Of a stretch of 64,000 nucleotides of DNA, positions 42,381 to 51,600 are shown one piece after another. Positions within the stretch are counted from its first letter, which is position 1. The number at the start of each line of letters is the position of its first letter. The position numbers were made by a program, and so were the translations under genes. Where the stretch lies: positions 28,890-92,889 of the forward strand of contig JAQXGF010000003.1 of assembly GCA_029006155.1 (NCBI GenBank), given 5' to 3'. Under the pieces are notes generated by a model. It was given only the letters and a program-made list of their open reading frames with translations. It was not told the origin of the DNA and ran no database searches. This DNA is from Lachnospiraceae bacterium (lineage in GTDB: Bacteria; Bacillota; Clostridia; Lachnospirales; Lachnospiraceae).

Positions 42381-43092
42381 CGTTTGGATCCTCCTTGATC
42401 GGGAATAAAATAGCTGCTGCCCCGGAGATCAGCACCGTCAGGATGATGACGCGCATGCCGGAGGAGATGCCGGAAAGTGCCGGGATCATGGTGAACAGAT
42501 AGCTTGCCAGCATTGAGACCACGACGAGTCCGGCGATGATGCGATCCTTCCTTGCCGGAGGGATGATCACAGCGAGAAACATACCATAAAGGGCAACACT
42601 TAATGCACGGGTAATCCGGGCTGGTAGCGCAGTACCTAAAATGACGCCGAGACAGGTGCCGAGCGCCCAGCCGGGGATCGCGACACTGGCTGCACCGTAA
42701 GTGTAGAACGGATTCAGATGCCCCGGGCGGCCGGAAGAGACACCGAAGATTTCATCTGTGATGAAGAATCCGGTCCAGAACCGGTGAAACAGCGGAGTGT
42801 CCGGCGAGAGTTTCTGGGACAGGGCGCAGGACATCAGCAGATAGCGCAGGTTGATGATCGCCTGAGAGATGATCATTTCCAGATAAGGTGCGCCTGCACT
42901 GATGATACCGAGCGCGGCAAATTCCCCTGCTGAGGTGAAATTGACCAGACTCATGATCGTGGCCGGAAGTGCGTGAATCTGGAAGTTCCGGGCGGCGATA
43001 CCCAGGGTAAAAGAAACAGCGAGATAGCCGAGCGCGATCGGGATACCGTCCCGCAGACCCTCGCGGTAGTTTGTCAGATTTGTACTTTTCAT
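42370..43092 (-). CDS. azlC: AzlC family branched-chain amino acid exporter
   Basis: Membrane protein of 240 residues with about seven hydrophobic segments. Family features are the N-terminal GLRDGIPIALGYLAVSFTLG, MSLVNFTSAGEFAALG, NLRYLLMSCALSQKL and FFITDEIFGV. Together with AzlD it forms a two-component exporter. AAGGAG lies before the ATG. The operon has its own promoter at 43160-43188 and a 5' leader with a stem-loop (GCGGGT/ACCCGC) that could play a regulatory role. Confidence 0.92.
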   Translation of the reverse strand: MKSTNLTNYREGLRDGIPIALGYLAVSFTLGIAARNFQIHALPATIMSLVNFTSAGEFAALGIISAGAPYLEMIISQAIINLRYLLMSCALSQKLSPDTPLFHRFWTGFFITDEIFGVSSGRPGHLNPFYTYGAASVAIPGWALGTCLGVILGTALPARITRALSVALYGMFLAVIIPPARKDRIIAGLVVVSMLASYLFTMIPALSGISSGMRVIILTVLISGAAAILFPIKEDPNDAE

Positions 43093-43120
43093 AGGTCGAT
43101 ACTCCTTGGTCAGAAAATGC

Positions 43121-43152
43121 GCGGGTGCTCCACTTTACTACAGATACCCGCA
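43121..43152 (-). promoter_or_regulatory. Stem-loop in the azlCD leader
   Basis: GCGGGT and ACCCGC close a hairpin in the transcript between the promoter and azlC. There is no T-run, and I see no T-box or known riboswitch pattern. Confidence 0.5.
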
Positions 43153-43159
43153 AACAATA

Positions 43160-43188
43160 ATTATAGGAGTTTGTTTTGGTAAAAGCAA
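43160..43188 (-). promoter_or_regulatory. Promoter of azlCD
   Basis: On the minus strand TTGCTT (43188-43183), 17-bp spacer, TATAAT (43165-43160). Confidence 0.8.
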
Positions 43189-43210
43189 GCTGAATTCTAC
43201 AGAATGTTGC

Positions 43211-43239
43211 TTGCTTTCAAAAACAGGTCATGCTAGAAT
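43211..43239 (+). promoter_or_regulatory. Promoter of the Ig-like/C39-like secreted protein
   Basis: TTGCTT (43211-43216), 17-bp spacer, TAGAAT (43234-43239). It leaves a leader of about 190 bases that includes a two-copy 13-bp repeat element. Confidence 0.65.
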
Positions 43240-43330
43240 TTGAAATAAGGCTTATGGATAGCATCATACTATTTATGGCAGAAAATATCGCTGAGAATTC
43301 GGGCGCAATGTATGCGGGAGCAGACCCAGC

Positions 43331-43362
43331 AGCAAAGCGGCAGAGATGAGCTGAAGAGATGA
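43331..43362 (+). repeat. Dispersed 13-bp repeat element, two-copy version
   Basis: AGCAAA leads into GCGGCAGAGATGA (43337-43349) and GCTGAAGAGATGA (43350-43362). Same orientation as the elements at 34071, 44835 and 61327. Confidence 0.7.
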
Positions 43363-43438
43363 TCGGATGGGAAGAATTGCGGACATCCGTTTGTCCACGT
43401 TCCGGATTGGGTCAGAGGTAACATCAGGAGGGGAATGT

Positions 43439-44743
43439 ATGTACAAAAGAAAAAAGAAGTTCTGTCTTGCAGCGCTTGCAGTGCTGATGCTGATACTTGG
43501 TTTTGTACCGGTATCCGGACAGAGACAGTGGCCGGGTACTTTGCTGGCACATGCGGCGGCGAAGCCTTCTATGAATGTGAAAAAGGTCACGCTGTCGGTT
43601 GGCGGCAGTCAGCAGCTGGTTTTGAACGGGACGAATACGGTGGTGAAGTGGAGCTCTTCGAACAAAAAGATCGCGACAGTCAGTGCAAAGGGGCTTGTGA
43701 CGGCGAAAAAGAAGGGAAAGGCGACGATTACCGCAAAGGCCGGAAAGAAGACCTGTACATGTACCGTCACGGTAAAGCAGCCGGTAAAGAGCCTTTCTTT
43801 AAATAAGCGCAGCACGTCGCTGGCAAAGGGAAAGACTGTGACTTTGAAGGCGCAGATCTGCCCGGCAAATGCGAATCAGAAAGGGATTGTGTGGACAACT
43901 TCGGATTCTTCGGTCGCAAAGGTGAACAGCAAGGGAAAAGTCACTGCGGTTAGCGCCGGTAGCTGTATCATTACTGCGGCGGCGAAGGAGAATCCTGCGC
44001 TGCAGGCGGCCTGTGAGATCACGGTACCTGGAAGTGCGACCACGATTCATGCGACGGGTACACCGACGCCGGACGGAGCGACCTATAAAGTCAGTGGGAA
44101 GACCGTTACCGTCAGTGGAAATGGCTGGACTCGAAAATATAAAAATTACAGTCAGCTTGGGATCGGAAATTATTATCCGCCGTATGGATGTGTCATCACG
44201 GCGGTGGCGACAGCAGCCTCCGGCTATGGAAAGACCTATACGCCAAAGCAGTTACATGAGGGCGCTGCTTCCAGGACTTTTTCGGAGCGTTATGCACTGA
44301 AAAGACTCGGGGCCTCTTTGGGGCTGTATGGAAAAGCGGCGATATCGGTTCGCACGGCTTCCCAGATCCTGACGGATATGGGCATTGCGAATACACCGGT
44401 CTATTCCTTTGATGCAGACACTGCGATTGTGCAGATCACGGCGAATTTAAAAGCCGGTCGTCCGGTGCTCATCAAGACAAATAACAACAATCATTCCGGG
44501 GTCAAGATTGCGAATTCCCACCATGCGATCGTACTGGTCGGCATTGACCGGGATGGCTATGCGATTCTGCTCGAACCGGTCGGCGGTAAAGTAAATTATG
44601 TGCACGGAGGCAAAGGAAAGAGCTGCAAGATGACCGTCGAGGATCTCGTCCGCTATCACATGGATCCGGCGACGGAAGCGGGCATGCGTTCTGCGTATGT
44701 GACGAGCGTGGCAGGGGCAGGCGGGTATATTCTGCTTGGGTGA
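43439..44743 (+). CDS. Secreted protein with two BIG2 Ig-like domains and a C39-like peptidase domain
   Basis: Exported protein of 434 residues. The signal peptide is long (about 40 residues, ending in an Ala-rich segment). Two bacterial Ig-like (BIG2) domains follow at about 45-125 and 125-210 (WSSSNKKIATVSAKGLVTAK; WTTSDSSVAKVNSKGKVTAV). The C-terminal domain at about 230-430 looks like Peptidase_C39_2, with a Cys in YYPPYGCVITAVAT and a His in HHAIVLVGID, as in papain-like proteases or transglutaminase-like folds. It probably acts at the cell surface. AGGAGGGG precedes the ATG at 43439. Confidence 0.85.
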   Translation: MYKRKKKFCLAALAVLMLILGFVPVSGQRQWPGTLLAHAAAKPSMNVKKVTLSVGGSQQLVLNGTNTVVKWSSSNKKIATVSAKGLVTAKKKGKATITAKAGKKTCTCTVTVKQPVKSLSLNKRSTSLAKGKTVTLKAQICPANANQKGIVWTTSDSSVAKVNSKGKVTAVSAGSCIITAAAKENPALQAACEITVPGSATTIHATGTPTPDGATYKVSGKTVTVSGNGWTRKYKNYSQLGIGNYYPPYGCVITAVATAASGYGKTYTPKQLHEGAASRTFSERYALKRLGASLGLYGKAAISVRTASQILTDMGIANTPVYSFDADTAIVQITANLKAGRPVLIKTNNNNHSGVKIANSHHAIVLVGIDRDGYAILLEPVGGKVNYVHGGKGKSCKMTVEDLVRYHMDPATEAGMRSAYVTSVAGAGGYILLG

Positions 44744-44792
44744 TTTCGAGTATGTTTGAACGCGAAGCAACTGCGTTCATGACATATCATAA

Positions 44793-44817
44793 TGAGGGGC
44801 CCGCAGCAGGCCCCTCA
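44793..44817. repeat. Stem-loop after the C39-like gene
   Basis: TGAGGGGCC pairs perfectly with GGCCCCTCA around a CGCAGCA loop. There is no T-run. It directly precedes the four-copy repeat element and may be part of it. Confidence 0.65.
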
Positions 44818-44825
44818 GCAGCCTC

Positions 44826-44904
44826 CGCAGCAAAGCTGCGAAGATGAGCTGCGGAGATGAGCTGCGGAGATGAGCTGCAGAGATGGATTGCAAATGTCTG
44901 CTTT
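44826..44904 (+). repeat. Dispersed 13-bp tandem repeat element, four-copy version
   Basis: CGCAGCAAAGCTGCG hairpin, then four tandem 13-bp units of the type GCTGCGGAGATGA (44835-44886), then ATTGCAAATGTCTGCTTT. The element ends 26 bases before the next start codon. It is nearly the same as 61321-61396. Confidence 0.85.
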
Positions 44905-44930
44905 CGTAAATGAAAGAGAGGAAGAGAGCT

Positions 44931-46061
44931 ATGAAAACCATACAGAACAAAAAGAAAAATACCGCGAAATTAATTTTATCAGCAAAGAACAGCAGAGCAT
45001 GGCACCGGGCGGCGGTTTGTGCGGCCACAGGCAGCGTGCTTCTGATGCTTCCGGCTGTGGCTGCGGAGACGACAGATACGGTACAGGTACCGACGGCGGC
45101 CGGAGTGATCACCGTGACGAATGATACGGGAGCTTTGGCGACGGCATGGTATATCCGAAAGTCCGGGGACGAGGCGTGGGAGAAATTTGCGGATGGTGAT
45201 GGAGAATCTGAAGTTACCTCAGAGGTGAGCACGGAGGAAAATGCACAGACAGAAGGTCTGGTGGAAGTAGGCATTGAGCACATGGATGAGACGGAGCAGA
45301 GTACAGAAGCAGCTACCGAGACAGAACCGAGCACCGAAGTAAATGCAGAAGCAGCTGCACAGTCTGCTGCATCGACGGATCGCTACGATCTCCGCATGGA
45401 GACATCCGATGGGGTACTGAGCTGGTACGGGCTGCCATTAGATACCGCAGAGGATCTGGCACTGCACTGCACGGAGGATGGGGCAGTCTTTGTCACCTAC
45501 TATGATCCAGAGACAAAGCAGGAGGAGACGACCGAGGACTATGCGGTGCATACCTATGATGAAGAATCGACCGTTTATAATACGAGCAATCTGAACGTGC
45601 GCGTTTTACCGGATACCGACGCAGATGTGCTGGATACCTTGAGCTTTGGGTCTGAGTTTACCGCGTACGGCGAGCTGGATGGCTGGTATCTGATCGCGAC
45701 GGACGATGGATATGGGTATGTCGCGGCCAAATATGTGACCGATGATCCGGCGGTCATCGAGCAGAAACGGGCGGAGCAGGAAGCGGCGAGAGTACAGGCC
45801 GAGCAGGCAGCTGCAGCGGCACAGGCGGCAGATCAGGCGGCTGGCAGCTCCGGAAAACAGAAATCATCTGCTGGAAACAAAAAGAAGCAGACGGAAGCAT
45901 CACAGCCGGAGACATCCGCGCCGCAGACGGAAGCTCCGAAGCCGGCAGAACAGCCGCGCGTAGAAGTCAGCCGGGAAAATGTGGCGGACTGTGATGACCC
46001 GAGCCATGGCACGACGTACATCACCTATTCCGATGGTTCGGTGGAAGTTGTTACATATTAA
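44931..46061 (+). CDS. Secreted SH3-domain protein with Glu/Thr-rich linker
   Basis: Exported protein of 376 residues. A long basic N-terminus and hydrophobic stretch (to about residue 45, ending VAAETTD) form a signal peptide or anchor. A Glu/Thr-rich linker at about 90-150 is followed by a bacterial SH3 domain at about 210-275 (SNLNVRVLPDTDADVLDTLS; GYGYVAAKYV), then an Ala/Gln- and Pro-rich region and a short C-terminal domain (NVADCDDPSHGTTYITYSDG). SH3 domains of this type bind cell-wall peptides. There is no catalytic domain that I recognise. The ATG at 44931 follows GAGAGGAAGAGAG; an ATG at 44910 is in frame but less well placed. Confidence 0.75.
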   Translation: MKTIQNKKKNTAKLILSAKNSRAWHRAAVCAATGSVLLMLPAVAAETTDTVQVPTAAGVITVTNDTGALATAWYIRKSGDEAWEKFADGDGESEVTSEVSTEENAQTEGLVEVGIEHMDETEQSTEAATETEPSTEVNAEAAAQSAASTDRYDLRMETSDGVLSWYGLPLDTAEDLALHCTEDGAVFVTYYDPETKQEETTEDYAVHTYDEESTVYNTSNLNVRVLPDTDADVLDTLSFGSEFTAYGELDGWYLIATDDGYGYVAAKYVTDDPAVIEQKRAEQEAARVQAEQAAAAAQAADQAAGSSGKQKSSAGNKKKQTEASQPETSAPQTEAPKPAEQPRVEVSRENVADCDDPSHGTTYITYSDGSVEVVTY

Positions 46062-46261
46062 AAAAATTTGACTACAACAAACCCATACAGAGGAATGTGT
46101 CAGGCAGACAGTACTCTGCCGATGAGGCCGCCAGGAGGATTTTACGGAACTTTTAGAAAACCGAACTTTTCTATTTGCATAAAATCTGGTATAGTAGAAT
46201 ACAGTGTGAGCAGGCGTCTGTAAGCCTGCCGTAAAAAATAAAAATTGGTGGTGTAACATAA

Positions 46262-48193
46262 TTGGGTGAAGAAAACAGAGTGATCTATACAAAAGAAGAA
46301 CTGGCAGCCAAAGTCCGGGTACCGGTGGTCGTCGAGCAGGATCTGAAACGGATCATCAGTGACCGGCTGGAGCAGTGCGGGATGTATTACCGCGTATTCT
46401 CCCGGATTAAGACGGCAAGTTCGATGGCACACAAATTCGAGACAAAGGAATATGGCGCGGGCAGGAAGAAGCTGCAGGATCTGGTCGGCGTCCGTGTGAA
46501 TCTCTACTTTGATGACGATGTGGATATCTGCAAGAACATCATGGAGAATACATTCGAAGTACTTGACTGGTCCACCTCGGAGATGAACGACGAGGAATTC
46601 AAGCCGACCAAGCTAAACGGGGTATTTCGTCTGCCGGAGTACCTTCGTTCCGAGATTTCCCCGGAGACGTGGGAGATGTGCATCGATGATACGTTCGAGA
46701 TACAGATCAAGACGATGTTTTTCGAGGGCTGGCATGAGATTGAGCACGATATGCGCTATAAAGGAGAAGAGCTCTGGAAAAATTACAGCGGTTTTTCCCG
46801 TTATTTCAACAGTATTCTGGCGACATTGGAGCTATGTGACAAGTCGATGGTCACGTTATTTGAGGATCTTGGTCATTCCCTGTATAAGTCCGGGCGCTGG
46901 AGCGATATGATCAAGAGCCATTTCCGGCTGAAGCTCGGCGAGGCGTCCCTCTATCCGGAAGTCGAGCAGGTGCTCAATGAGGATGTGGATCAGCAGGTCG
47001 AGAATCTGGCAAAGCGCATTTACAAGACGAGCCGGCAGACGCTGGTGGAGCAGCTCTTAAAGCGCAGCCGCCGTGTGCCGATCAATGTAAATACGATTAT
47101 CGCACTGCTCAATGACAGTCAGTTCCATGACAGCCGTCTGACCGCGATCTTCCGGCAGAGAGATGTCTACAACGACGGACGGGAGGAGAGTCAGGTCGAG
47201 ACGCGGCATTATGAGATGAAGCCGCTTACGCGTCATACCGTCTTTCAGGTGAGCACGCGTGTGGATGGCAGCCGGATGAAGGAGGAAGCGCCTGAGCATG
47301 CTCTGATCTTTCGCCGGACATCCGAAGTGATCTATGGATGGCTGGTGGAAAAGTATGGCAGTCTGTTTAAAAATATGCCGGGACAGCTTTGTACGTGGAA
47401 GGAAGATATTTTTGGCTATCATGCGTCGGTAGAGTTTCAACCGAAGGAGCAGAGGATGAAGCTGCATGTGCGCCATATGGATATGGAAGTCGGCGGACGG
47501 ATCTGGTATTCGGAGTGTTCGCTGGAAAATCAGGAGCCGGGCGGCGTGTGGCTGCAGGTCTGCAATGGCTATGCGGAGCCGGAGCGCGAGCATGTCGTAC
47601 AGGATCCCGGGGCGATTTTCTTCAGCTATCCGGGCTTTTATAAGAGCATTGTGGATAACATTGGTATTATGAACGGAATTGAGTGCATCAGCCGCAGACG
47701 GATTTTGCGCGAAGAACAGTTTGCACCGATTCTGCAGGCACTACAGGATCCGACCTGTATGTTCCCGTTTGTTGTGATTATTTCCAAAAAGGCAGACGAC
47801 GGGATGATGGATGAAGACTGGCTGGGCCAGTTCCGGGTCTCCGACTTTACGCGGACCGTCTGGCGGTATGCGCACGTCTTTACGTGCTATGAAGATACCG
47901 GCCGGCAGTTCCTTTCCATGGCAGGGCTTGACGGGCAGCAGGCAGACATCCCGCGTCTGTATATTTTCTGGCCGGATGGCGATGTGGACGACTACGGACC
48001 GGAGGATGTGAAGAACTGCAGCTTTGGCCGGCACCTGGAAGCGCGCGGAGATGCACGCACGTATGACATTGTGCGTGGCGGGCAGGCATTTTACCACAAG
48101 ATCCTGACCGATCTGCGGGAGTGGAATGTATCAGCGGACATCTGTCAGGAGCTGGAGGAGACGCCGGAGACGGAAGTGCGGGAGAGCAGGTAG
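46262..48193 (+). CDS. RelA/SpoT-domain protein with large uncharacterised C-terminal region
   Basis: Protein of 643 residues. The N-terminal part (about 25-190) is a RelA/SpoT synthetase-type nucleotidyltransferase: RVFSRIKTASSMAHKFETKE, KLQDLVGVRVNLYF and FEIQIKTMFFEGWHEIEHDM keep the expected Arg/Lys, Asp and the EIQIKT...E.EHD pattern. There is no HD hydrolase, TGS or ACT domain. The C-terminal 430 residues carry no domain I recognise; they include aromatic-rich segments such as FFSYPGFYKSIVDNIG and GQFRVSDFTRTVWRYAHVFT. It could be a stand-alone alarmone synthetase or a nucleotidyl-transferring toxin. The start is TTG at 46262 after GGTGGTG. A hairpin (GCAGGC/GCCTGC) sits in the leader. 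Confidence 0.7.
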   Translation: MGEENRVIYTKEELAAKVRVPVVVEQDLKRIISDRLEQCGMYYRVFSRIKTASSMAHKFETKEYGAGRKKLQDLVGVRVNLYFDDDVDICKNIMENTFEVLDWSTSEMNDEEFKPTKLNGVFRLPEYLRSEISPETWEMCIDDTFEIQIKTMFFEGWHEIEHDMRYKGEELWKNYSGFSRYFNSILATLELCDKSMVTLFEDLGHSLYKSGRWSDMIKSHFRLKLGEASLYPEVEQVLNEDVDQQVENLAKRIYKTSRQTLVEQLLKRSRRVPINVNTIIALLNDSQFHDSRLTAIFRQRDVYNDGREESQVETRHYEMKPLTRHTVFQVSTRVDGSRMKEEAPEHALIFRRTSEVIYGWLVEKYGSLFKNMPGQLCTWKEDIFGYHASVEFQPKEQRMKLHVRHMDMEVGGRIWYSECSLENQEPGGVWLQVCNGYAEPEREHVVQDPGAIFFSYPGFYKSIVDNIGIMNGIECISRRRILREEQFAPILQALQDPTCMFPFVVIISKKADDGMMDEDWLGQFRVSDFTRTVWRYAHVFTCYEDTGRQFLSMAGLDGQQADIPRLYIFWPDGDVDDYGPEDVKNCSFGRHLEARGDARTYDIVRGGQAFYHKILTDLREWNVSADICQELEETPETEVRESR

Positions 48194-48245
48194 GCTTGGA
48201 GACGACAGAGCCGAAGAAGTAATCTGCAAGTATTATTTTTGGATG

Positions 48246-48315
48246 AAAAAAGAGTATGTGAATATCAACATTATGTTTTATAAATAAGGTTGGTGACGCA
48301 TACTCTTTTTATTTT
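48246..48315 (+). terminator. Terminator after the RelA/SpoT-domain gene
   Basis: AAAAAAGAGTATG (48246-48258) pairs with CATACTCTTTTT (48299-48310) across a 40-base loop, followed by a T-rich run. I see nothing else in 48316-48490. Confidence 0.7.
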
Positions 48316-48490
48316 TGACCCGAATCGGGCAAGTCCCCGCCAGGTGTTTTGGCTGCTGCAGGTATGGTGGTTTACGCTACTTATTACAATGATAAGAGAT
48401 GTATCATCATTATTTGAAAATTGGATAAAAATAAAAATGAATTTTCGTCATTTTTTCGTTCCAAAACCGGTGATTCGAGGGCAAAATCGG

Positions 48491-48519
48491 TTGACAAACA
48501 GAATGGAAAATATTATAGT
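48491..48519 (+). promoter_or_regulatory. Promoter of the opp operon
   Basis: TTGACA (48491-48496), 17-bp spacer, TATAGT (48514-48519). Confidence 0.88.
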
Positions 48520-48584
48520 AAACCCATATGTCTTTGCAGTACAGACATCTGTAGAGCACAAAACGATAAAACAGAAGGAGAGTG

Positions 48585-49502
48585 ATGAATTTGGCTAAAT
48601 ATGTAGTAAAACGAATTTTATTAGCCATTGTAACCGTATTCATAGTCTGTGCGATTACATTTTTCTCTATGAACGCGATCCCCGGAGGACCATTCGAGGG
48701 TGAGAAGGCGCTCAGTCCGGAAGTCAAGGCGACTTTGATGGAGCGTTACAACCTGGACAAGCCGGTCGGAGAGCAGTTCGTACTATATTTAAAAAATCTG
48801 ATGCACGGTGATTTTGGCGTGTCTTTAAAGACGGGTCGCGACATCGGAAAGACGATTTTTGATTCTTTTAAGATTTCTGCAAAGCTTGGCGGTATGGCGG
48901 CGCTCGTGGCGCTGATCGCAGGTCTTGTGCTCGGAAGTACGGCGGCCCTGATGCGAAACAAGTGGCCGGACCGTGTGATTGTCTTTTTCTCGACCCTGGC
49001 GGCGGCCGTGCCGAGCTTCGTGCTCGCTTCTCTGCTGCTGCTCGTATTTTGTATTCAGCTTGGCTGGGTACCGGTATGGAGCCCGCAGAACCAGAATTAT
49101 GTGCTCCCGGTCATCGCGCTGTCCTTCTATCCGATGGCGTACATTACCCGTCTGACAAAGACGAGCATGCTCGATGCACTCGGACAGGATTATGTGCGTA
49201 CCGCACGTGCAAAAGGTGTTCCGCAGATGTTCGTGATTTTTAAGCATGCACTGCGAAATGCACTGATCCCGGTCATCACGTACGTCGGACCGATGCTCGC
49301 GTCGATCCTGACCGGAAGCCTTGTCGTGGAAAATATTTTCACGATCGGCGGACTTGGTGCGAAGTTTGTAACCGGAATCAATACACGAGACTATCCGATG
49401 ATTATGGGGACGACGATTTTCCTTGCGACGCTCATGGTTGTGATGAATCTGATCAGCGATATTGTGTACAAGATTGTTGACCCGAGAATTACATTTGAAT
49501 AG
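48585..49502 (+). CDS. oppB: Oligopeptide ABC transporter permease OppB
   Basis: Membrane permease of 305 residues, DppB/OppB type: N-terminal AKYVVKRILLAIVTVFIVCA, the MNAIPGGPF segment, about six membrane segments and the EAA-like loop (DYVRTARAKGVPQMFVIFKH). It imports oligopeptides together with the next four genes. AGGAG at 48576-48580 suits ATG 48585; GTG 48582 and TTG 48591 are alternatives in the same frame. Confidence 0.95.
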   Translation: MNLAKYVVKRILLAIVTVFIVCAITFFSMNAIPGGPFEGEKALSPEVKATLMERYNLDKPVGEQFVLYLKNLMHGDFGVSLKTGRDIGKTIFDSFKISAKLGGMAALVALIAGLVLGSTAALMRNKWPDRVIVFFSTLAAAVPSFVLASLLLLVFCIQLGWVPVWSPQNQNYVLPVIALSFYPMAYITRLTKTSMLDALGQDYVRTARAKGVPQMFVIFKHALRNALIPVITYVGPMLASILTGSLVVENIFTIGGLGAKFVTGINTRDYPMIMGTTIFLATLMVVMNLISDIVYKIVDPRITFE

Positions 49503-49513
49503 GAGGAGCGGAA

Positions 49514-50575
49514 ATGGCAGATATGAAAAAAAGTCCTCTGAGCCTTCAGATGGATCTTTCGAAATTTACGCTGGCAACGGAAGAAGAAAAAGCGCAGCAG
49601 GAGGTCATGAGTGAATCCACGACCTTCTTCAAAGATGGTATGCGCAAACTTTTAAAGAATCCGCTGGCAGTCGGCAGCATCATCGTACTCGTGCTCATTA
49701 TCACGGCGGCGGTAGTCGGACCGATGATTATCCCTTACGGATATGAGGAGATGATTCAGGTCAACGGACGCCGGGACAAGACGGCGAAGAACTTGGGGCC
49801 GATGGAATGGTCGAAAAATGAACAGAAGGCCATAGATTCCGGCGAGAAGCTTTTCCCGCATCTGCTCGGCACCGATGAACAGTGCCGTGACTATTTTGTC
49901 CGGATCCTGTACGGAACGCGCGTATCTTTATTTGTCGGATTTTTCGCCGCGATCCTCGTGCTGATTATCGGGCTGATATACGGAAGTATCTCGGGCTATG
50001 CAGGCGGAAAAGTGGATATGATCATGATGCGGATTGTCGATATTATTTATTCACTGCCGGATATGCTGATGGTCATCCTGCTTTCCGTCGTATTAAAGGA
50101 AATACTGACACCGATTATTCAGGGAACCTTTCTGGATAAGATCGGCAGCAACATGATTTCCCTGTTTATCGTATTTGGAGTACTCTACTGGGTCGGCATG
50201 GCACGTCTTGTGCGTGGCCAGATCCTTTCGATCAAAGAAAATGAATACATACTGGCTGCCCGTTCCATCGGTGCGAAGCCGGGACGGATCATCAAGAAGC
50301 ATATTCTTCCGAACTGTTTAAGTGTCATCATCATCTCGACAGCGCTGCAGGTACCGTCCGCGATCTTTACCGAGAGCTTCTTAAGCTTTGTCGGCCTTGG
50401 CGTACAGGCACCGATGCCGTCCCTCGGATCGCTGGCAAATGCGGCACGGGGAGGCATGATGAGTTACCCGCACAAGCTCGTATTCCCGGCAGTGGTGATC
50501 TGTCTGATCGTTCTGGCGTTCAATCTGCTCGGAGACGGACTGCGCGATGCATTTGACCCGAAGCTTAGGAGGTAA
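49514..50575 (+). CDS. oppC: Oligopeptide ABC transporter permease OppC
   Basis: Permease of 353 residues. A cytoplasmic N-terminal tail of about 50 residues leads to the first membrane segment (VGSIIVLVLIITAAVVGPMI), then a long external loop (about 80-125), and five more membrane segments with the EAA loop (YILAARSIGAKPGRIIKKHI). AGGAGGAG precedes the ATG 11 bases after oppB. It forms the channel with OppB. Confidence 0.95.
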   Translation: MADMKKSPLSLQMDLSKFTLATEEEKAQQEVMSESTTFFKDGMRKLLKNPLAVGSIIVLVLIITAAVVGPMIIPYGYEEMIQVNGRRDKTAKNLGPMEWSKNEQKAIDSGEKLFPHLLGTDEQCRDYFVRILYGTRVSLFVGFFAAILVLIIGLIYGSISGYAGGKVDMIMMRIVDIIYSLPDMLMVILLSVVLKEILTPIIQGTFLDKIGSNMISLFIVFGVLYWVGMARLVRGQILSIKENEYILAARSIGAKPGRIIKKHILPNCLSVIIISTALQVPSAIFTESFLSFVGLGVQAPMPSLGSLANAARGGMMSYPHKLVFPAVVICLIVLAFNLLGDGLRDAFDPKLRR

Positions 50576-50580
50576 GGAAG

Positions 50581-51600
50581 ATGAGTACGAATTCAAACGA
50601 AGAATATTTACTGGAAGTGAAGGACCTTCACACCTCCTTTTTCACAGAATCCGGTGAAGTAAAAGCGGTGAACGGCGTGAGCTTTACGCTGAAGCCGGGA
50701 GAGATTATGGGAATTGTCGGAGAGTCCGGCTCCGGAAAGAGTGTGACCGCCTACTCGATTATGCAGATTCTGGCGGATACCGGACGGATTGTCGGCGGGC
50801 AGGTGCTGTACCGCGGGCAGGATCTGGCGGGGTTTGACCGCAAGCAGATGGCGGGCTTCCGCGGAAAATGCTGCAGTATCATTTTCCAGGATCCGATGAC
50901 GAGTCTGAATCCGGTCTTTACCGTCGGCAGCCAGATCATGGAGGCCGTGCGGCTGCATACGAACAAGACAAAGGCAGAGGCAAAGGCACGTGCGATCGAG
51001 ATGCTCGAGCTCGTAGGTGTCAATGAGCCGGAAAAGCGAATCAAGCAGTATCCGCATGAACTCTCCGGTGGAATGCGTCAGCGTGTCATGATCGCGATGG
51101 CACTGGCCTGTGAGCCGGATATCCTGATCGCGGATGAGCCGACGACGGCGCTGGATGTGACGATCCAGGCGCAGATCCTCGAACTGATGCAGGATCTGCA
51201 AAAGCGGCTCGGCATGGCGATCATCATGGTCACACATGACCTTGGTGTCATTGCAGATATGTGTGACAAGATCGTCGTTATGTACGGCGGAAGCATCTGT
51301 GAGCGCGGGACTGCAGACGACATTTTTTATCATGCAAAGCATGAGTATACGAAAGGGCTGCTCCGCTCCATTCCAAATGTGAACAACAGCAAGGAGCGGC
51401 TGATCCCGATCAGCGGTACGCCGATCAATCTTCTGAATATGCCGAAGGGCTGTGCATTCTGCAGCCGCTGCGACAAGGCGATGAAGATCTGTCTGGAGCA
51501 GAAGCCGGAGGAACTCTCGATCAGCGATACGCATAAGGCATCCTGCTGGATGAATGTAAAAGAAATGCTGGAAAAACAGGCAGGAGGTGCGCAGGCATGA
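50581..51600 (+). CDS. oppD: Oligopeptide ABC transporter ATPase OppD
   Basis: ATPase of 339 residues: Walker [10 protein letters not shown]-loop [10 protein letters not shown], signature LSGGMRQR, Walker B LIADEPT, and the C-terminal oligopeptide-transporter extension with Cys-rich [12 protein letters not shown] region typical of OppD/DppD. It overlaps oppF by four bases (ATGA), so the two ATPases are translationally coupled. Confidence 0.95.
   Translation: MSTNSNEEYLLEVKDLHTSFFTESGEVKAVNGVSFTLKPGEIMGIVGESGSGKSVTAYSIMQILADTGRIVGGQVLYRGQDLAGFDRKQMAGFRGKCCSIIFQDPMTSLNPVFTVGSQIMEAVRLHTNKTKAEAKARAIEMLELVGVNEPEKRIKQYPHELSGGMRQRVMIAMALACEPDILIADEPTTALDVTIQAQILELMQDLQKRLGMAIIMVTHDLGVIADMCDKIVVMYGGSICERGTADDIFYHAKHEYTKGLLRSIPNVNNSKERLIPISGTPINLLNMPKGCAFCSRCDKAMKICLEQKPEELSISDTHKASCWMNVKEMLEKQAGGAQA

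Noticed and set aside
43093..43160. T-box leader before azlCD
   Set aside because: The leader is too short and no T-box sequence is visible; only a simple GCGGGT/ACCCGC hairpin is present.
44826..44904. CRISPR array
   Set aside because: The 13-bp units are directly adjacent with no spacers, and no cas genes are present in the window.
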